Below, piece after piece: positions 19,035 to 26,903 of a stretch of 64,000 nt of DNA. The first letter of the stretch is position 1. The number at the start of each line of letters is the position of its first letter. Position numbers and translations under genes: made by a program. This stretch comes from Peptoniphilus asaccharolyticus DSM 20463 (GTDB lineage Bacteria; Bacillota; Clostridia; Tissierellales; Peptoniphilaceae), in the NCBI RefSeq assembly GCF_900176115.1, contig NZ_FWWR01000009.1, positions 744,001 through 808,000 of the forward strand. The letters are read 5' to 3'. The notes beneath the pieces were generated by a model that saw nothing but the letters and a program-made list of their open reading frames with translations, made no database searches and was not told the origin of the DNA.

Positions 19035-20384
19035 TCAAATGAGTATCGGATCAACGGGATAATCTCCGTTGAAACAAGCTTTACAAAATATATCTTTATA
19101 CTTTAAACTTGCTTCTATCATTCCGTCCATGGAAATAAAAGCTAAAGAATCCGCACCTATCTTCTCACGTATTTCTTCAATAGAATAATTTGCAGCAATT
19201 AAATTTTTTCTACTTGGAGTATCAATTCCATAATAGCAAGGGTATTCAACCGGTGGAGAAACTATTCTCATGTGCACTTCCTTAGCGCCAGCTTCTTTCA
19301 TTCTCTTAATAAGATTTGCAGAAGTAGTACCTCTTACAATAGAGTCATCTACCACAACTATCCTCTTTCCTTTTAGCACAGTTCCAAGAGGATTTAATTT
19401 CATTTTTACACTGATTTCTCGCTCTTCATTTGTAGGCTTGATAAAAGTTCTTCCCATATATCTATTTTTAACAAGTCCTTCTGCAAATGGTATTCCAGCT
19501 TCTTGTGCATACCCTATAGCACCAGGTGTACCACTATCAGGCACTGCTATTACTAAATCAGCATCAACAGGAGCTTCTCTCGATAGAACCTCTCCGCATC
19601 TTCTTCTGAAATTATATGAATTTATATCATCAAGAGTTGCATCATCTCTTGCAAAATATACATATTCAAAAATACAGTGGTGTCTCTTTTCTTCACTCTC
19701 AAAGAATTCAGTTCTCACACCATCTTTATCTACAACAACAATTTCTCCTGGTTCAATATCTCTCTTTTCTGTAACTCCGATTATTTCAAGAGGAGCATTT
19801 TCAGAAGCAATTATACACTCTCCATCTTCTCCCGTTCCCATTACAAGAGGTCTAAAACCATTTGGATCTCTAAATGCTACCAATTTTCCATCGAACATCA
19901 TAACTACAGAGTATGCACCTCTTATTATTGACATTGTCTTTTTGATAGCTTCTACAATATCGTCTTTATAGTATCTTGAAATTAAGAATAAAATTACTTC
20001 ACTATCGATGGTAGTTTGGAACATAATTCCCTCTTCTTCAAGTCTTGTCTTTAAAATTTGATGATTGATTAAATTGCCATTGTGCGCTAAAGTTATTTCT
20101 TTTCCCCTACTAAATGCAATTAGAGGTTGAGTGTTGTATTCAAAAGAACCACCCGCTGTTGAATATCTTACATGGGCTATTCCCATGTTTCCTGGCAATC
20201 TGTTCAAAACTTCTTCGCTGAAGATGTCATAAACAAGTCCCATACTCTTTTCTAAACGCATTTTTTCACCATCGTATACGCATATACCGGCTGACTCTTG
20301 CCCCCTATGTTGAAGTGAATTAAGACCGTAAAATAGCTTCTTATTAACTTCTTTATTTGAATATATTCCTATTACTCCACACAT
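19035..20384 (-). CDS. purF: Amidophosphoribosyltransferase
   Basis: The sequence begins MCGVIG, so the nucleophile Cys is exposed by Met removal and there is no propeptide. The N-terminal glutaminase has HRGQESAGI and the C-terminal transferase the PRPP loop VVDDSIVRGTT. Cys residues in HHCIFEY, EYPCYYG and FCKACF match the four ligands of the Bacillus-type [4Fe-4S] cluster. It catalyses the first committed step of purine synthesis. The ATG shares one base with the purC stop. Confidence 0.96.
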   Translation of the reverse strand: MCGVIGIYSNKEVNKKLFYGLNSLQHRGQESAGICVYDGEKMRLEKSMGLVYDIFSEEVLNRLPGNMGIAHVRYSTAGGSFEYNTQPLIAFSRGKEITLAHNGNLINHQILKTRLEEEGIMFQTTIDSEVILFLISRYYKDDIVEAIKKTMSIIRGAYSVVMMFDGKLVAFRDPNGFRPLVMGTGEDGECIIASENAPLEIIGVTEKRDIEPGEIVVVDKDGVRTEFFESEEKRHHCIFEYVYFARDDATLDDINSYNFRRRCGEVLSREAPVDADLVIAVPDSGTPGAIGYAQEAGIPFAEGLVKNRYMGRTFIKPTNEEREISVKMKLNPLGTVLKGKRIVVVDDSIVRGTTSANLIKRMKEAGAKEVHMRIVSPPVEYPCYYGIDTPSRKNLIAANYSIEEIREKIGADSLAFISMDGMIEASLKYKDIFCKACFNGDYPVDPILI

Positions 20385-21082
20385 TAGCCATTTATCCTAT
20401 TCAATACTTCTTTGTAACCTTCGATTAAATCTCCCAAGTCTCTTCTAAAAATATCTTTATCATATTTTTGATTAGTGTCTTTATCCCATAGTCTGCATGT
20501 ATCTGGGCTGATTTCATCTGCTAACAATATATTTCCATTTTCATCTTTTCCGTATTCAATTTTGAAATCTACTAACTTTAAGTTTATCTTTCCAAAGAAC
20601 TCTTTTAGTAATTCATTTATTTTAAATGTTTCATTCTTTAAATAATCATATTCTTCTTTTGTAATTATTCCTAAAGCTATCGCATGGTCTTCAACCATTA
20701 AAGGATCTCCTAAATCATCATTCTTGTATGACAATTCAAATGTAGGAGTTTCAAATGTGATTCCTTCTTCAACTCCATATCTCTTTGCAAAAGAACCTGC
20801 TGAAATATTTCTAACGATTACTTCTAAAGGTATTATTTCAACTTTTTTAACTCTCATTTGTCTTTCGTCTATAGTTTCAACATAATGAGTCTTTACTCTA
20901 TTTTCTTCTAACATTTTAAAAATAGCAGTTGTAATTGCAAGGTTTAGCTCACCTTTACCCAATATATCGGCTCTCTTTTCCCCATTACCTGCTGTTGCAG
21001 TATCTTTATATCTAATAATATATTCAGAACTATTTTCTGTGCTATAAACTTCCTTTGCTTTGCCTTCATAAATTTTTTCCAT
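20384..21082 (-). CDS. purC: SAICAR synthase (phosphoribosylaminoimidazole-succinocarboxamide synthase)
   Basis: The 232-residue protein has the family motifs YEGKAKEVY at the start, VRNISAGSFAKRYG and EISPDTCRLWD. It ligates aspartate to CAIR. It is the first enzyme gene of purC-purF-purL-purB, preceded by a terminator-like hairpin and a 47-codon ORF that may control the operon. Other pur genes (D, E, H, M, N) are not in the window. Confidence 0.95.
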   Translation of the reverse strand: MEKIYEGKAKEVYSTENSSEYIIRYKDTATAGNGEKRADILGKGELNLAITTAIFKMLEENRVKTHYVETIDERQMRVKKVEIIPLEVIVRNISAGSFAKRYGVEEGITFETPTFELSYKNDDLGDPLMVEDHAIALGIITKEEYDYLKNETFKINELLKEFFGKINLKLVDFKIEYGKDENGNILLADEISPDTCRLWDKDTNQKYDKDIFRRDLGDLIEGYKEVLNRING

Positions 21083-21094
21083 TTTATTTCCCCC

Positions 21095-21124
21095 AAAAAA
21101 ATAGAGAATCGTACACCGATTCTC
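21095..21124 (-). terminator. Terminator/attenuator hairpin in front of purC
   Basis: GAGAATCG and CGATTCTC form a perfect 8-bp stem with a five-base loop, followed on the minus strand by TATTTTTTT. The T run ends only ~12 bases before the purC ATG, between it and the 47-aa ORF. A full terminator here would separate the ORF from purC unless read-through is controlled, so attenuation is possible. Confidence 0.75.
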
Positions 21125-21128
21125 ATAA

Positions 21129-21272
21129 TTAGATATTTTTAGTTACAACTATAGCTCTCTTAAAAAAGTTTACACTATCTCCTAAGTAAGTTTCTAAATC
21201 TTTTTGTAATATACTTATTTTATGCTTCAATAAAAAAACATTATGAGTATCTATTATAAATTTAGCCGACAT
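21129..21272 (-). CDS. Small ORF upstream of purC (47 aa), possible leader or small protein
   Basis: ATG at 21272 has AAGGAG nine bases upstream, and the frame ends with TAA at 21129-21131. The peptide starts MSAKFIIDTHNVFLL, is basic with a hydrophobic first half, and resembles nothing I recognise. It lies between an extended -10 promoter and the hairpin that precedes purC. No run of control codons typical of amino-acid attenuators is seen, and no guanine riboswitch core could be recognised. Confidence 0.5.
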   Translation of the reverse strand: MSAKFIIDTHNVFLLKHKISILQKDLETYLGDSVNFFKRAIVVTKNI

Positions 21273-21307
21273 AGTGTTCTTTCTCCTTAGAATTTATTAC
21301 ATTTTCA

Positions 21308-21316
21308 ATTATACCA
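21308..21316 (-). promoter_or_regulatory. Extended -10 promoter of the 47-aa ORF / pur operon
   Basis: On the minus strand TGGTATAAT fits TGnTATAAT. The -35 position has only a weak match (TTTAAA). The 140 bases further upstream (21317-21448) are very AT-rich and contain no gene I can support. Confidence 0.55.
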
Positions 21317-21448
21317 TATAGATTAGTTTTTTTAAAATATTATTATAAATTTTTTTAAATTACTTAAACATTAGAATTTAAGCTATTTATTTAAGTATTA
21401 GTTATAAAATTTTATTTTCAATTATTTTATTTTTTGATAAAAATATAT

Positions 21449-21477
21449 AAAAAAAGAATCGACTTCAAGCCGATTCT
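21449..21477 (-). terminator. Rho-independent terminator upstream boundary hairpin near the nitroreductase stop
   Basis: AGAATCG (21455-21461) and CGATTCT (21471-21477) pair with a nine-base loop and are followed on the minus strand by seven T. It lies eight bases after the stop of the nitroreductase-like gene. The stem sequence nearly repeats that of the hairpin before purC. Confidence 0.8.
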
Positions 21478-21484
21478 CTATAAA

Positions 21485-22282
21485 CTATAATTTAAAAGAC
21501 GCTATCTTTAGATAGTTTCCTTCTTCATGAATATTTAAATCCCATTTTCCATCTATGCTATTATCTCTAGCAAGTTCTTCAAAATAGAACATTATAACTC
21601 CGATGTCAATTAGGCTTCTCAAATCTTCATCAGATTTTTCCATATACACTTCAACCTCTGAATCTTTTAAAACAAATCTCCAAGGTTGGAAATTTTTATG
21701 GCTTGGCGCGTATATTATTGTTGAGAATATATCTAATAATCCTCTTTCTTCAAGTAACTCTGCTGAAACAGGATTTCCTATTTCGCCTTCAAATACCATT
21801 TCTTTTACAGGATTTCTTGAACTTGTAGTTTCTTTAGAGAATAGTTTTTTAGCTTTTCCATAGCCAAATCCAATAAGATAATTTATTCTTTCTCCATCTT
21901 CTCCAAATACACTGTTCATTGTTTCTTTATCTACTTCATCCACTGTAATCCAACAAGTATCTATATCTAAATTTACAATTTTAGTATTTAACTTTTCAAG
22001 TGTATAACCTATTTTTAATTTATTTTCTAATGTTTCTTTTTCTGAAGATATACTAACATAGTGTGGCGCTTCTATCATAACTCCGCCGTATCCAGCTTTA
22101 CCTTTTAATCCTTCAGAAACTATTGAACCATTTTCTAAAAGTTGAAATTTGAGAAGATCATCATTTTCCTTTGAAATTTGCTCAATTGCATCTTTTATAA
22201 TTGCAAGTTCATACTTATCTACTTTTGTTGTTTTAAAATCTCTTACAGATTTTCTCTTTTGTAAAAAGTTAGTTACTAACAT
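21485..22282 (-). CDS. Nitroreductase-family protein (265 aa)
   Basis: The start MLVTNFLQKRKSVRDF matches the FMN-contacting RxSxR-type segment of nitroreductases, and SRNPVKEMV plus APSHKNFQPWRFV form a second, degenerate copy of a flavin-binding region. Clostridial proteins of this length bind FMN and reduce nitro compounds or quinones with NAD(P)H; the substrate is unknown. It is preceded closely by the PAP2 gene (9 bases) and may share its transcript. Confidence 0.8.
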   Translation of the reverse strand: MLVTNFLQKRKSVRDFKTTKVDKYELAIIKDAIEQISKENDDLLKFQLLENGSIVSEGLKGKAGYGGVMIEAPHYVSISSEKETLENKLKIGYTLEKLNTKIVNLDIDTCWITVDEVDKETMNSVFGEDGERINYLIGFGYGKAKKLFSKETTSSRNPVKEMVFEGEIGNPVSAELLEERGLLDIFSTIIYAPSHKNFQPWRFVLKDSEVEVYMEKSDEDLRSLIDIGVIMFYFEELARDNSIDGKWDLNIHEEGNYLKIASFKL

Positions 22283-22291
22283 TAGTTCCTC

Positions 22292-22843
22292 CTAAATAAA
22301 CTTTCCTCTTAAATATGTAATAGCTACTTGGTATATATGCTCATGTACAATTACACTGGCAATTATTCCAATAATAACTCCTGCAAGTACATCTGTGGGG
22401 TAGTGTACACCTAAGTATATTCTTGAAATTGCAATAAGCGTTGCAACTATTAATACTACTATTTTTATAGCTGGATAATTTAAAGCAATAGTCATTCCAA
22501 GTGTAAAAGCCGCAGCTGAATGTCCAGATGGAAACGAATAATCCGAAAGATCTATTCCATAAGTATTTAAATTTTCCAGTATCCAATATGGCCTGTTCCT
22601 AGAAAAAATTCTCTTTAATATTTGCACTAACAAAGTAGATACAATTAAACTCAAAATTATTTCCAAGGATAACTCTCTAGGTTTGCCACCGATTATAAAC
22701 AATAAGAGCGTAATTGAAATCACACTCACTGCTCCACCTAAATTTGTTATATGATAAAATAAAAAATTAGTGTATGCATTATTCATTTTTTGGTTTATCA
22801 ACTTTATAAAAAAGTTGTCAAGCATTTTAAATGGATTTTTCAT
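22292..22843 (-). CDS. PAP2-family membrane phosphatase, probable undecaprenyl-diphosphatase type
   Basis: ATG 22843 is preferred over GTG 22849 because AGAGGTG then serves as ribosome site. All three PAP2 motifs are present: KRIFSRNRP, SFPSGHSAA and SRIYLGVHYPTD. About five membrane segments surround them. Such BcrC/PgpB-like enzymes remove a phosphate from lipid pyrophosphates at the outer face of the membrane; the exact lipid cannot be told. A TTCACA-16-TATAAT promoter-like pair lies at 22859-22886, very close to the start. Confidence 0.88.
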   Translation of the reverse strand: MKNPFKMLDNFFIKLINQKMNNAYTNFLFYHITNLGGAVSVISITLLLFIIGGKPRELSLEIILSLIVSTLLVQILKRIFSRNRPYWILENLNTYGIDLSDYSFPSGHSAAAFTLGMTIALNYPAIKIVVLIVATLIAISRIYLGVHYPTDVLAGVIIGIIASVIVHEHIYQVAITYLRGKFI

Positions 22844-22849
22844 AGGCAC

Positions 22850-23058
22850 CTCTGATTAATTATATAACAAGCAATGGTATTGTGAAAGCCTTTTTCAGCA
22901 TATTAAATCACTATTGGAATAATTATGTTATAAATTGAAAGTTATATTTTATTTTATTTAAATATAACTTTTTGATTTAGATTTACACATTTCTTTATTT
23001 TCTTATAATTTATCATATTTAATCATAACTAGGTTTCAGACAACAAACGGACAACAAA
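22850..23058. other. AT-rich boundary between host genes and prophage
   Basis: No gene can be supported in these 209 bases. They separate a host phosphatase from the last prophage gene, so the left attachment site should lie here or just inside. A short repeat, ACAACAAA, occurs twice at 23042-23058, but without the other prophage end the core cannot be defined. Confidence 0.45.
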
Positions 23059-23316
23059 TCAACGTCTATTAAAATACCTATCTTTTTTATCTAAAGATTT
23101 GAATTCTTCTTCAGTTAGAAGACGTTGAACCGCTATTTTATAATTTTTATTATAAGGATATACCCAACGATCTATTAAATTTCTAACTTTTAAAGCTTCT
23201 TGTTTAGTTCTCAAATGAGCGTGCTGAGAATATTCGCCATCTTCTCTAGCTATTAACCAATGTCTTTCATCACAACGAGGTTTAAATTTAATTATTAGAT
23301 TCATTTTCTTTGGCAC
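23059..23316 (-). CDS. Small phage protein downstream of the endolysin (85 aa)
   Basis: The frame overlaps the end of the endolysin gene by 29 bases. The listed GTG start has no clear ribosome site; ATG 23304 is an alternative. The product is basic, rich in Arg, Lys and Tyr, ends KKDRYFNRR, and is not recognised. It is the last prophage gene before the host flank. Confidence 0.5.
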   Translation of the reverse strand: MPKKMNLIIKFKPRCDERHWLIAREDGEYSQHAHLRTKQEALKVRNLIDRWVYPYNKNYKIAVQRLLTEEEFKSLDKKDRYFNRR

Positions 23317-24427
23317 GTTTAATCATCGCCACAACTTGTTCTCTAGTACATAATCCTTGAGGATTAGTTCCATCAGTTATTTTATTGTCAATTCCCCATT
23401 GCCAATCTTTTTCTGCCCATTTACTAGGTTTATTTTCCATTTTAATAACTCCTTTATCAAATTTTTGTAAATTATATTTCTCAATTAAGTTAATTAATTT
23501 ATTTGCGTATTCTCTATCAGTTGCATACCCACAAGCTTGAAGTGCTTGAGCTTGTTCTTTGTAATTTGTAGATTTTAAAACTCTTTGATAATTTTGAACC
23601 CTCCAAGGTGTGGAAATAAAAAACTTATCGTGGTCTTGAATTGATTCCAACCACGATCCATATTTTCTAAAGTTGGCCGTAATTGTATAGGTTTTTAAAG
23701 AATCTTGTTCTTTAGTTTTTTTAGTGTAAATTTCGCCTTTCCATTCTTTAGAATCTTTAATTCCAAAAAGATTTTTTCCATTAATAGCTAAATCAGATTT
23801 TCCCCAATTGGACTCCAAAATTGCTTGAGCAATAGTAACACTTGGTAAAACATTAAGTTTTTGACCTTCTATGGAATTTGCGATTTGAGTTATAAAGTCA
23901 TCATTTCCAAATTCAGAATCCTTGGATAAATCAATTTGCCATTCTATCGGCTTTTGAATATCCTCTTTGAACTGCCACCAAGCTTTCCAATTGTTTTTGC
24001 TCATGTGACCAGGACAATTTTTCCTACTTGCGTCATAATGGCGGACAACTCTATCTAGTGGAATGTTAAATTTTCTCATTAAGTTTTTGGTTAACTCTAC
24101 TGTATTTTTATATGTTTTAGCATAATCAGCATCAGAATTTATACACATTTCAATACTTAATGAATTTGCATTTGTGATTCCATACTTTCCTTTTCCATCT
24201 CCAACTGAACCCGCAGATAAAGAATCTCCAACATATTGGACTATAACTTTATCATCTACAAAATAATGAGCACTTGCTCCTCGAGTGTTATTTTCTACGT
24301 AATTTCTATGAGCAAGAGCTCCGGCTCCTTTATTAGAATTTCCAGTATCGTGGATAACTAGATATTGAATCAAGTTTCCTTTTCTTGAATACGCATTTCT
24401 TTTTATTGGTCTAAATAAAAATTTCAT
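23288..24427 (-). CDS. Phage endolysin: amidase_2 plus glucosaminidase plus C-terminal SLH-like module
   Basis: Residues ~15-155 form an N-acetylmuramoyl-L-alanine amidase (type 2) with zinc-ligand motifs IQYLVIHDTGN, AHYFVDD and HYDASRKNCPG. Residues ~175-320 form a glucosaminidase/lysozyme-subfamily domain with TIAQAILESNWGKS and KNLFGIK. The last ~45 residues (WAEKDWQWGIDNKITDGTNP and TREQVVAMIKRA) resemble the single SLH-like wall-binding repeat of clostridial phage lysins. Two hydrolases cutting different bonds on one chain degrade the host wall at lysis. It overlaps the holin by four bases. Confidence 0.92.
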   Translation of the reverse strand: MKFLFRPIKRNAYSRKGNLIQYLVIHDTGNSNKGAGALAHRNYVENNTRGASAHYFVDDKVIVQYVGDSLSAGSVGDGKGKYGITNANSLSIEMCINSDADYAKTYKNTVELTKNLMRKFNIPLDRVVRHYDASRKNCPGHMSKNNWKAWWQFKEDIQKPIEWQIDLSKDSEFGNDDFITQIANSIEGQKLNVLPSVTIAQAILESNWGKSDLAINGKNLFGIKDSKEWKGEIYTKKTKEQDSLKTYTITANFRKYGSWLESIQDHDKFFISTPWRVQNYQRVLKSTNYKEQAQALQACGYATDREYANKLINLIEKYNLQKFDKGVIKMENKPSKWAEKDWQWGIDNKITDGTNPQGLCTREQVVAMIKRAKENESNN

Positions 24428-24834
24428 TCTTTATCAATCCTTTTTAAATCTGTAATATCCATTTTGTCAATATCTTCCTTCGTTCTTCTGAAAAATTGAC
24501 CTAGCCAAGGCGGTAAAGTTCCAGGACTTATCGCATCATAATTTTCAATAAGACTTATTACATAAGTTAAAGTTATTGAGTAAATTAAAAAAACTGCAAT
24601 TCCTCCATAACCTAATAACCACATATAAGGGCAAACTAAAAACACCAATCCAACTACAGAAAGGTGTTTTAAAATTCCCTTAAGTCCAACTTTACTATCT
24701 AAATCTTTAACTACTACCGCTTTAATATATCCCGTAATAATATCTAATATTATCGCAAGTATAAAAATATGATAGTGGGTTACCTTGGCAATCCTGCTAT
24801 AAGCTTCTATCAATTCATTAATTCCTATTTCCAT
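24424..24834 (-). CDS. Phage holin (Cph1/holin-4 family)
   Basis: The 136-residue protein has about three membrane segments and the family motif IILDIITGYIKAVVVKDLDSK followed by GLKGILKHL. It makes membrane lesions that release the endolysin encoded immediately downstream with a four-base overlap. Its start overlaps the end of the XkdX-like peptide gene. Confidence 0.92.
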   Translation of the reverse strand: MEIGINELIEAYSRIAKVTHYHIFILAIILDIITGYIKAVVVKDLDSKVGLKGILKHLSVVGLVFLVCPYMWLLGYGGIAVFLIYSITLTYVISLIENYDAISPGTLPPWLGQFFRRTKEDIDKMDITDLKRIDKE

Positions 24835-24923
24835 GATCGTACCTCGTAAAAATCTTCTCCAGTTATCTCTTTAAACTGCTCTATCAATCCACCACCATGC
24901 CCCGGGTCTAACATTATTTTCAT
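24825..24923 (-). CDS. XkdX-like small phage protein (32 aa)
   Basis: ATG 24923 has AGGAG eight bases upstream and the frame ends at TAG 24825-24827, overlapping the holin by ten bases. The end IEQFKEITGEDFYE matches the C-terminal half of XkdX-family proteins found at the tail-to-lysis border of Firmicutes phages. The beginning reads MLDPGHGGG, which recalls the first zinc-binding strand of amidase_3 enzymes; in a 32-residue protein this is probably chance. Confidence 0.65.
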   Translation of the reverse strand: MKIMLDPGHGGGLIEQFKEITGEDFYEVRSWK

Positions 24924-24934
24924 TTTCTCAACTC

Positions 24935-25189
24935 CTATTTAAAAAGTCCATGCTGAACCACATAAAAAAAGAAGCCCACAAAGCTTCCTACTGCTAGTCC
25001 CATTCCCCAACGTAAAGTTGTAATAAGACTATCCATTTTATCTATTAAATTTTCTATCTTTCCATCTGTCCTACTATTGTGCTGTTCTATTGAGTCAATT
25101 CTTTTAGAATGGTCATTTATTCTTATTTCATTCCTGTTAACTCTCTCTAATATATAATCTCTATGCACTTCACATTGTTTTTCATCCAT
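24935..25189 (-). CDS. XhlA-like hemolysin/lysis accessory protein (84 aa)
   Basis: A charged coiled-coil of ~55 residues with heptad-like spacing (NRNEIRINDHSKRIDSIE) precedes one C-terminal membrane segment (WGMGLAVGSFVGFFFYVV). This is the layout of XhlA from PBSX, a membrane-bound partner of holin and lysin. It sits between the tail fibre gene and the XkdX-like and holin genes. Confidence 0.82.
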   Translation of the reverse strand: MDEKQCEVHRDYILERVNRNEIRINDHSKRIDSIEQHNSRTDGKIENLIDKMDSLITTLRWGMGLAVGSFVGFFFYVVQHGLFK

Positions 25190-25202
25190 ATCTCACCTTT
25201 TT

Positions 25203-26903
25203 TTATTCTGTCATATAAGTACAAGAAAACCCTATTCTATCATAATCACCTATTACATTAATATCACCATCTGCACTAATATCAACACCGGCAGTACCCC
25301 TACTAGATGGCATTGCTATAGTAATTCCTCTAATAGGTCTGAATCCCTCTGGGATTTTATCATTAAGTAGAGAATATTTTGTTCCGCCTCTAACAACAAG
25401 GTTTACAACTTTCCCATATTTATAACAAACTCCATCATTATCTCTTAATCTTGCTGTTTCAACAGTACCATCAGCACCTATTACTTTCCATTCTCCCCAG
25501 CTACTACTATACTTCTTTCTTAGGAATATCTTGTGTTCGTCTTTATCTTCTGATATAGCAATTTGTTGAACATAACTCCCCGCAAAACTTGTAGTGTTTG
25601 TTACTATTAAAGCTATATAAGAATTACTCGTTGGAGGTTTATTTGCAGTAGGACTTGAAACATAATAAAAACCAACCTTAGTGATATTATTTAAATCCTT
25701 ATCTCCCTCTGCCATATTAACAAAGTTAGAAGGCAAAGAATTTATCTTAGTTTTGTCTGCACTTGAAAGCAAACCATCCTTGCTTGTTGTTGCTACACTA
25801 TAAGTAGTATCATTATCCGGCTTTGTGTCTATTAGTCTTTTTAATTCTTTTCCCTGTTCAGCACTTAAAACATTTGAGTTGCCACCTGTTGTCAAATCAT
25901 TTACTATATTTATTTTGTTTTGTTTATTATCAATTAACCTTTTAAGTTCTTTACCTTGATTGGCAGATAGTGCTTTTTCTGTATCTGTGCTTGTTAAATT
26001 ATCAACTACATACGTAATCGTATCAGTATACTTTGGATTTGACGGAATAGCATCAACCTTAGCCTTGTCACTATCTGTATAATCATTAGTGGATAGTCCT
26101 TTACCTACAATCTTATCCTCTTTATTATTCCAAGTAGATTTTTCAGTATCAGTCACTACCCTATGTTCTTTATCACTTTCCATTTCAGATAGTTTAGTTT
26201 TTATATCAGATTTTTTCGCGTAGTCGGTTAAATCGACTTTAGTATCTCCAATGAGTTCCCATTTTCCATTAATCCACATATATTCAGTATAAAAGTTATT
26301 AGTGTCATTTTTATTCTTTAAAAGATAAATAACATCATCTTTACCAGTAGAAGGTAAAGACGCAACAACTTCTTTTTTTAATTTTGTAGAGTTATTAATC
26401 ATTGATTGGATTTCAGATTCTGTTTTGAAATTTTTATCATTTTCTAAATCTGAAAGCTTTAAAACTACATCTCCCACTTTCTTGTTTACTGAGTTTACCT
26501 TATTTTTTTCTGCACCATCTTCAATATTTATCAGCTTGTTTTTTTCTGCATCTGAAATTAATCCTTGACCTTGTACTTTATCAATTTTATTATTATTTAA
26601 CTCTAAAATATTTTCTTGTAAAGCATCTAAATCATATTCGGTAAAATTTCTAGCAATAATTGTGTCTTTATCCCAGACTGAAGCTTTCCCTTGAAAACCT
26701 CTAACACAACCTACTAAAATATTTCCATTAATACTATCATATTTTATTGTTTCAGCATTTCCATCGGTTCCAATAACCACTACATTTGGACCTTCCGGAA
26801 ATACGCTTCCATCTGCTACTTTTATACTCGTAACACTTGAATCAATTGTTTCAACAAGTAAAGTTGCAGGACTATTAACTTTTCCTTTGTACATTTCTTT
26901 CAT
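25203..26903 (-). CDS. Phage tail fibre protein with pyocin-knob domain (566 aa)
   Basis: The N-terminal ~95 residues begin with a beta-rich attachment module also seen at the start of base-plate fibres. The middle (100-420) has several repeated trimeric-fibre segments with related wording, such as TDTEKALSANQGKELKRLID and NVLSAEQGKELKRLID. Residues ~425-500 resemble a pyocin-knob domain (VGFYYVSSPT and SWGEWKVI), and a small beta domain ends the chain. The protein would bind the cell surface at the tail tip. Its stop overlaps nothing; its ATG overlaps the tail-spike gene by four bases. Confidence 0.83.
   Translation of the reverse strand: MKEMYKGKVNSPATLLVETIDSSVTSIKVADGSVFPEGPNVVVIGTDGNAETIKYDSINGNILVGCVRGFQGKASVWDKDTIIARNFTEYDLDALQENILELNNNKIDKVQGQGLISDAEKNKLINIEDGAEKNKVNSVNKKVGDVVLKLSDLENDKNFKTESEIQSMINNSTKLKKEVVASLPSTGKDDVIYLLKNKNDTNNFYTEYMWINGKWELIGDTKVDLTDYAKKSDIKTKLSEMESDKEHRVVTDTEKSTWNNKEDKIVGKGLSTNDYTDSDKAKVDAIPSNPKYTDTITYVVDNLTSTDTEKALSANQGKELKRLIDNKQNKINIVNDLTTGGNSNVLSAEQGKELKRLIDTKPDNDTTYSVATTSKDGLLSSADKTKINSLPSNFVNMAEGDKDLNNITKVGFYYVSSPTANKPPTSNSYIALIVTNTTSFAGSYVQQIAISEDKDEHKIFLRKKYSSSWGEWKVIGADGTVETARLRDNDGVCYKYGKVVNLVVRGGTKYSLLNDKIPEGFRPIRGITIAMPSSRGTAGVDISADGDINVIGDYDRIGFSCTYMTE

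Noticed and set aside
19270-19971. 233-codon plus-strand frame
   Set aside because: It is the antisense shadow of purF, has no ribosome site and its composition is that of a reversed conserved gene.
21129-21480. Guanine or PRPP riboswitch upstream of purC
   Set aside because: I could not find the conserved loop sequences or three-way junction; only simple hairpins and the short ORF are evident.
22859-22886. TTCACA-16-TATAAT as the PAP2 gene promoter
   Set aside because: The expected start of RNA would remove part of the ribosome site, so it is noted but not listed as a feature.
23042-23058. ACAACAAA direct repeat as prophage attachment core
   Set aside because: Too short and AT/A-rich; the integrase and other prophage end are not in the window to confirm a matching copy.
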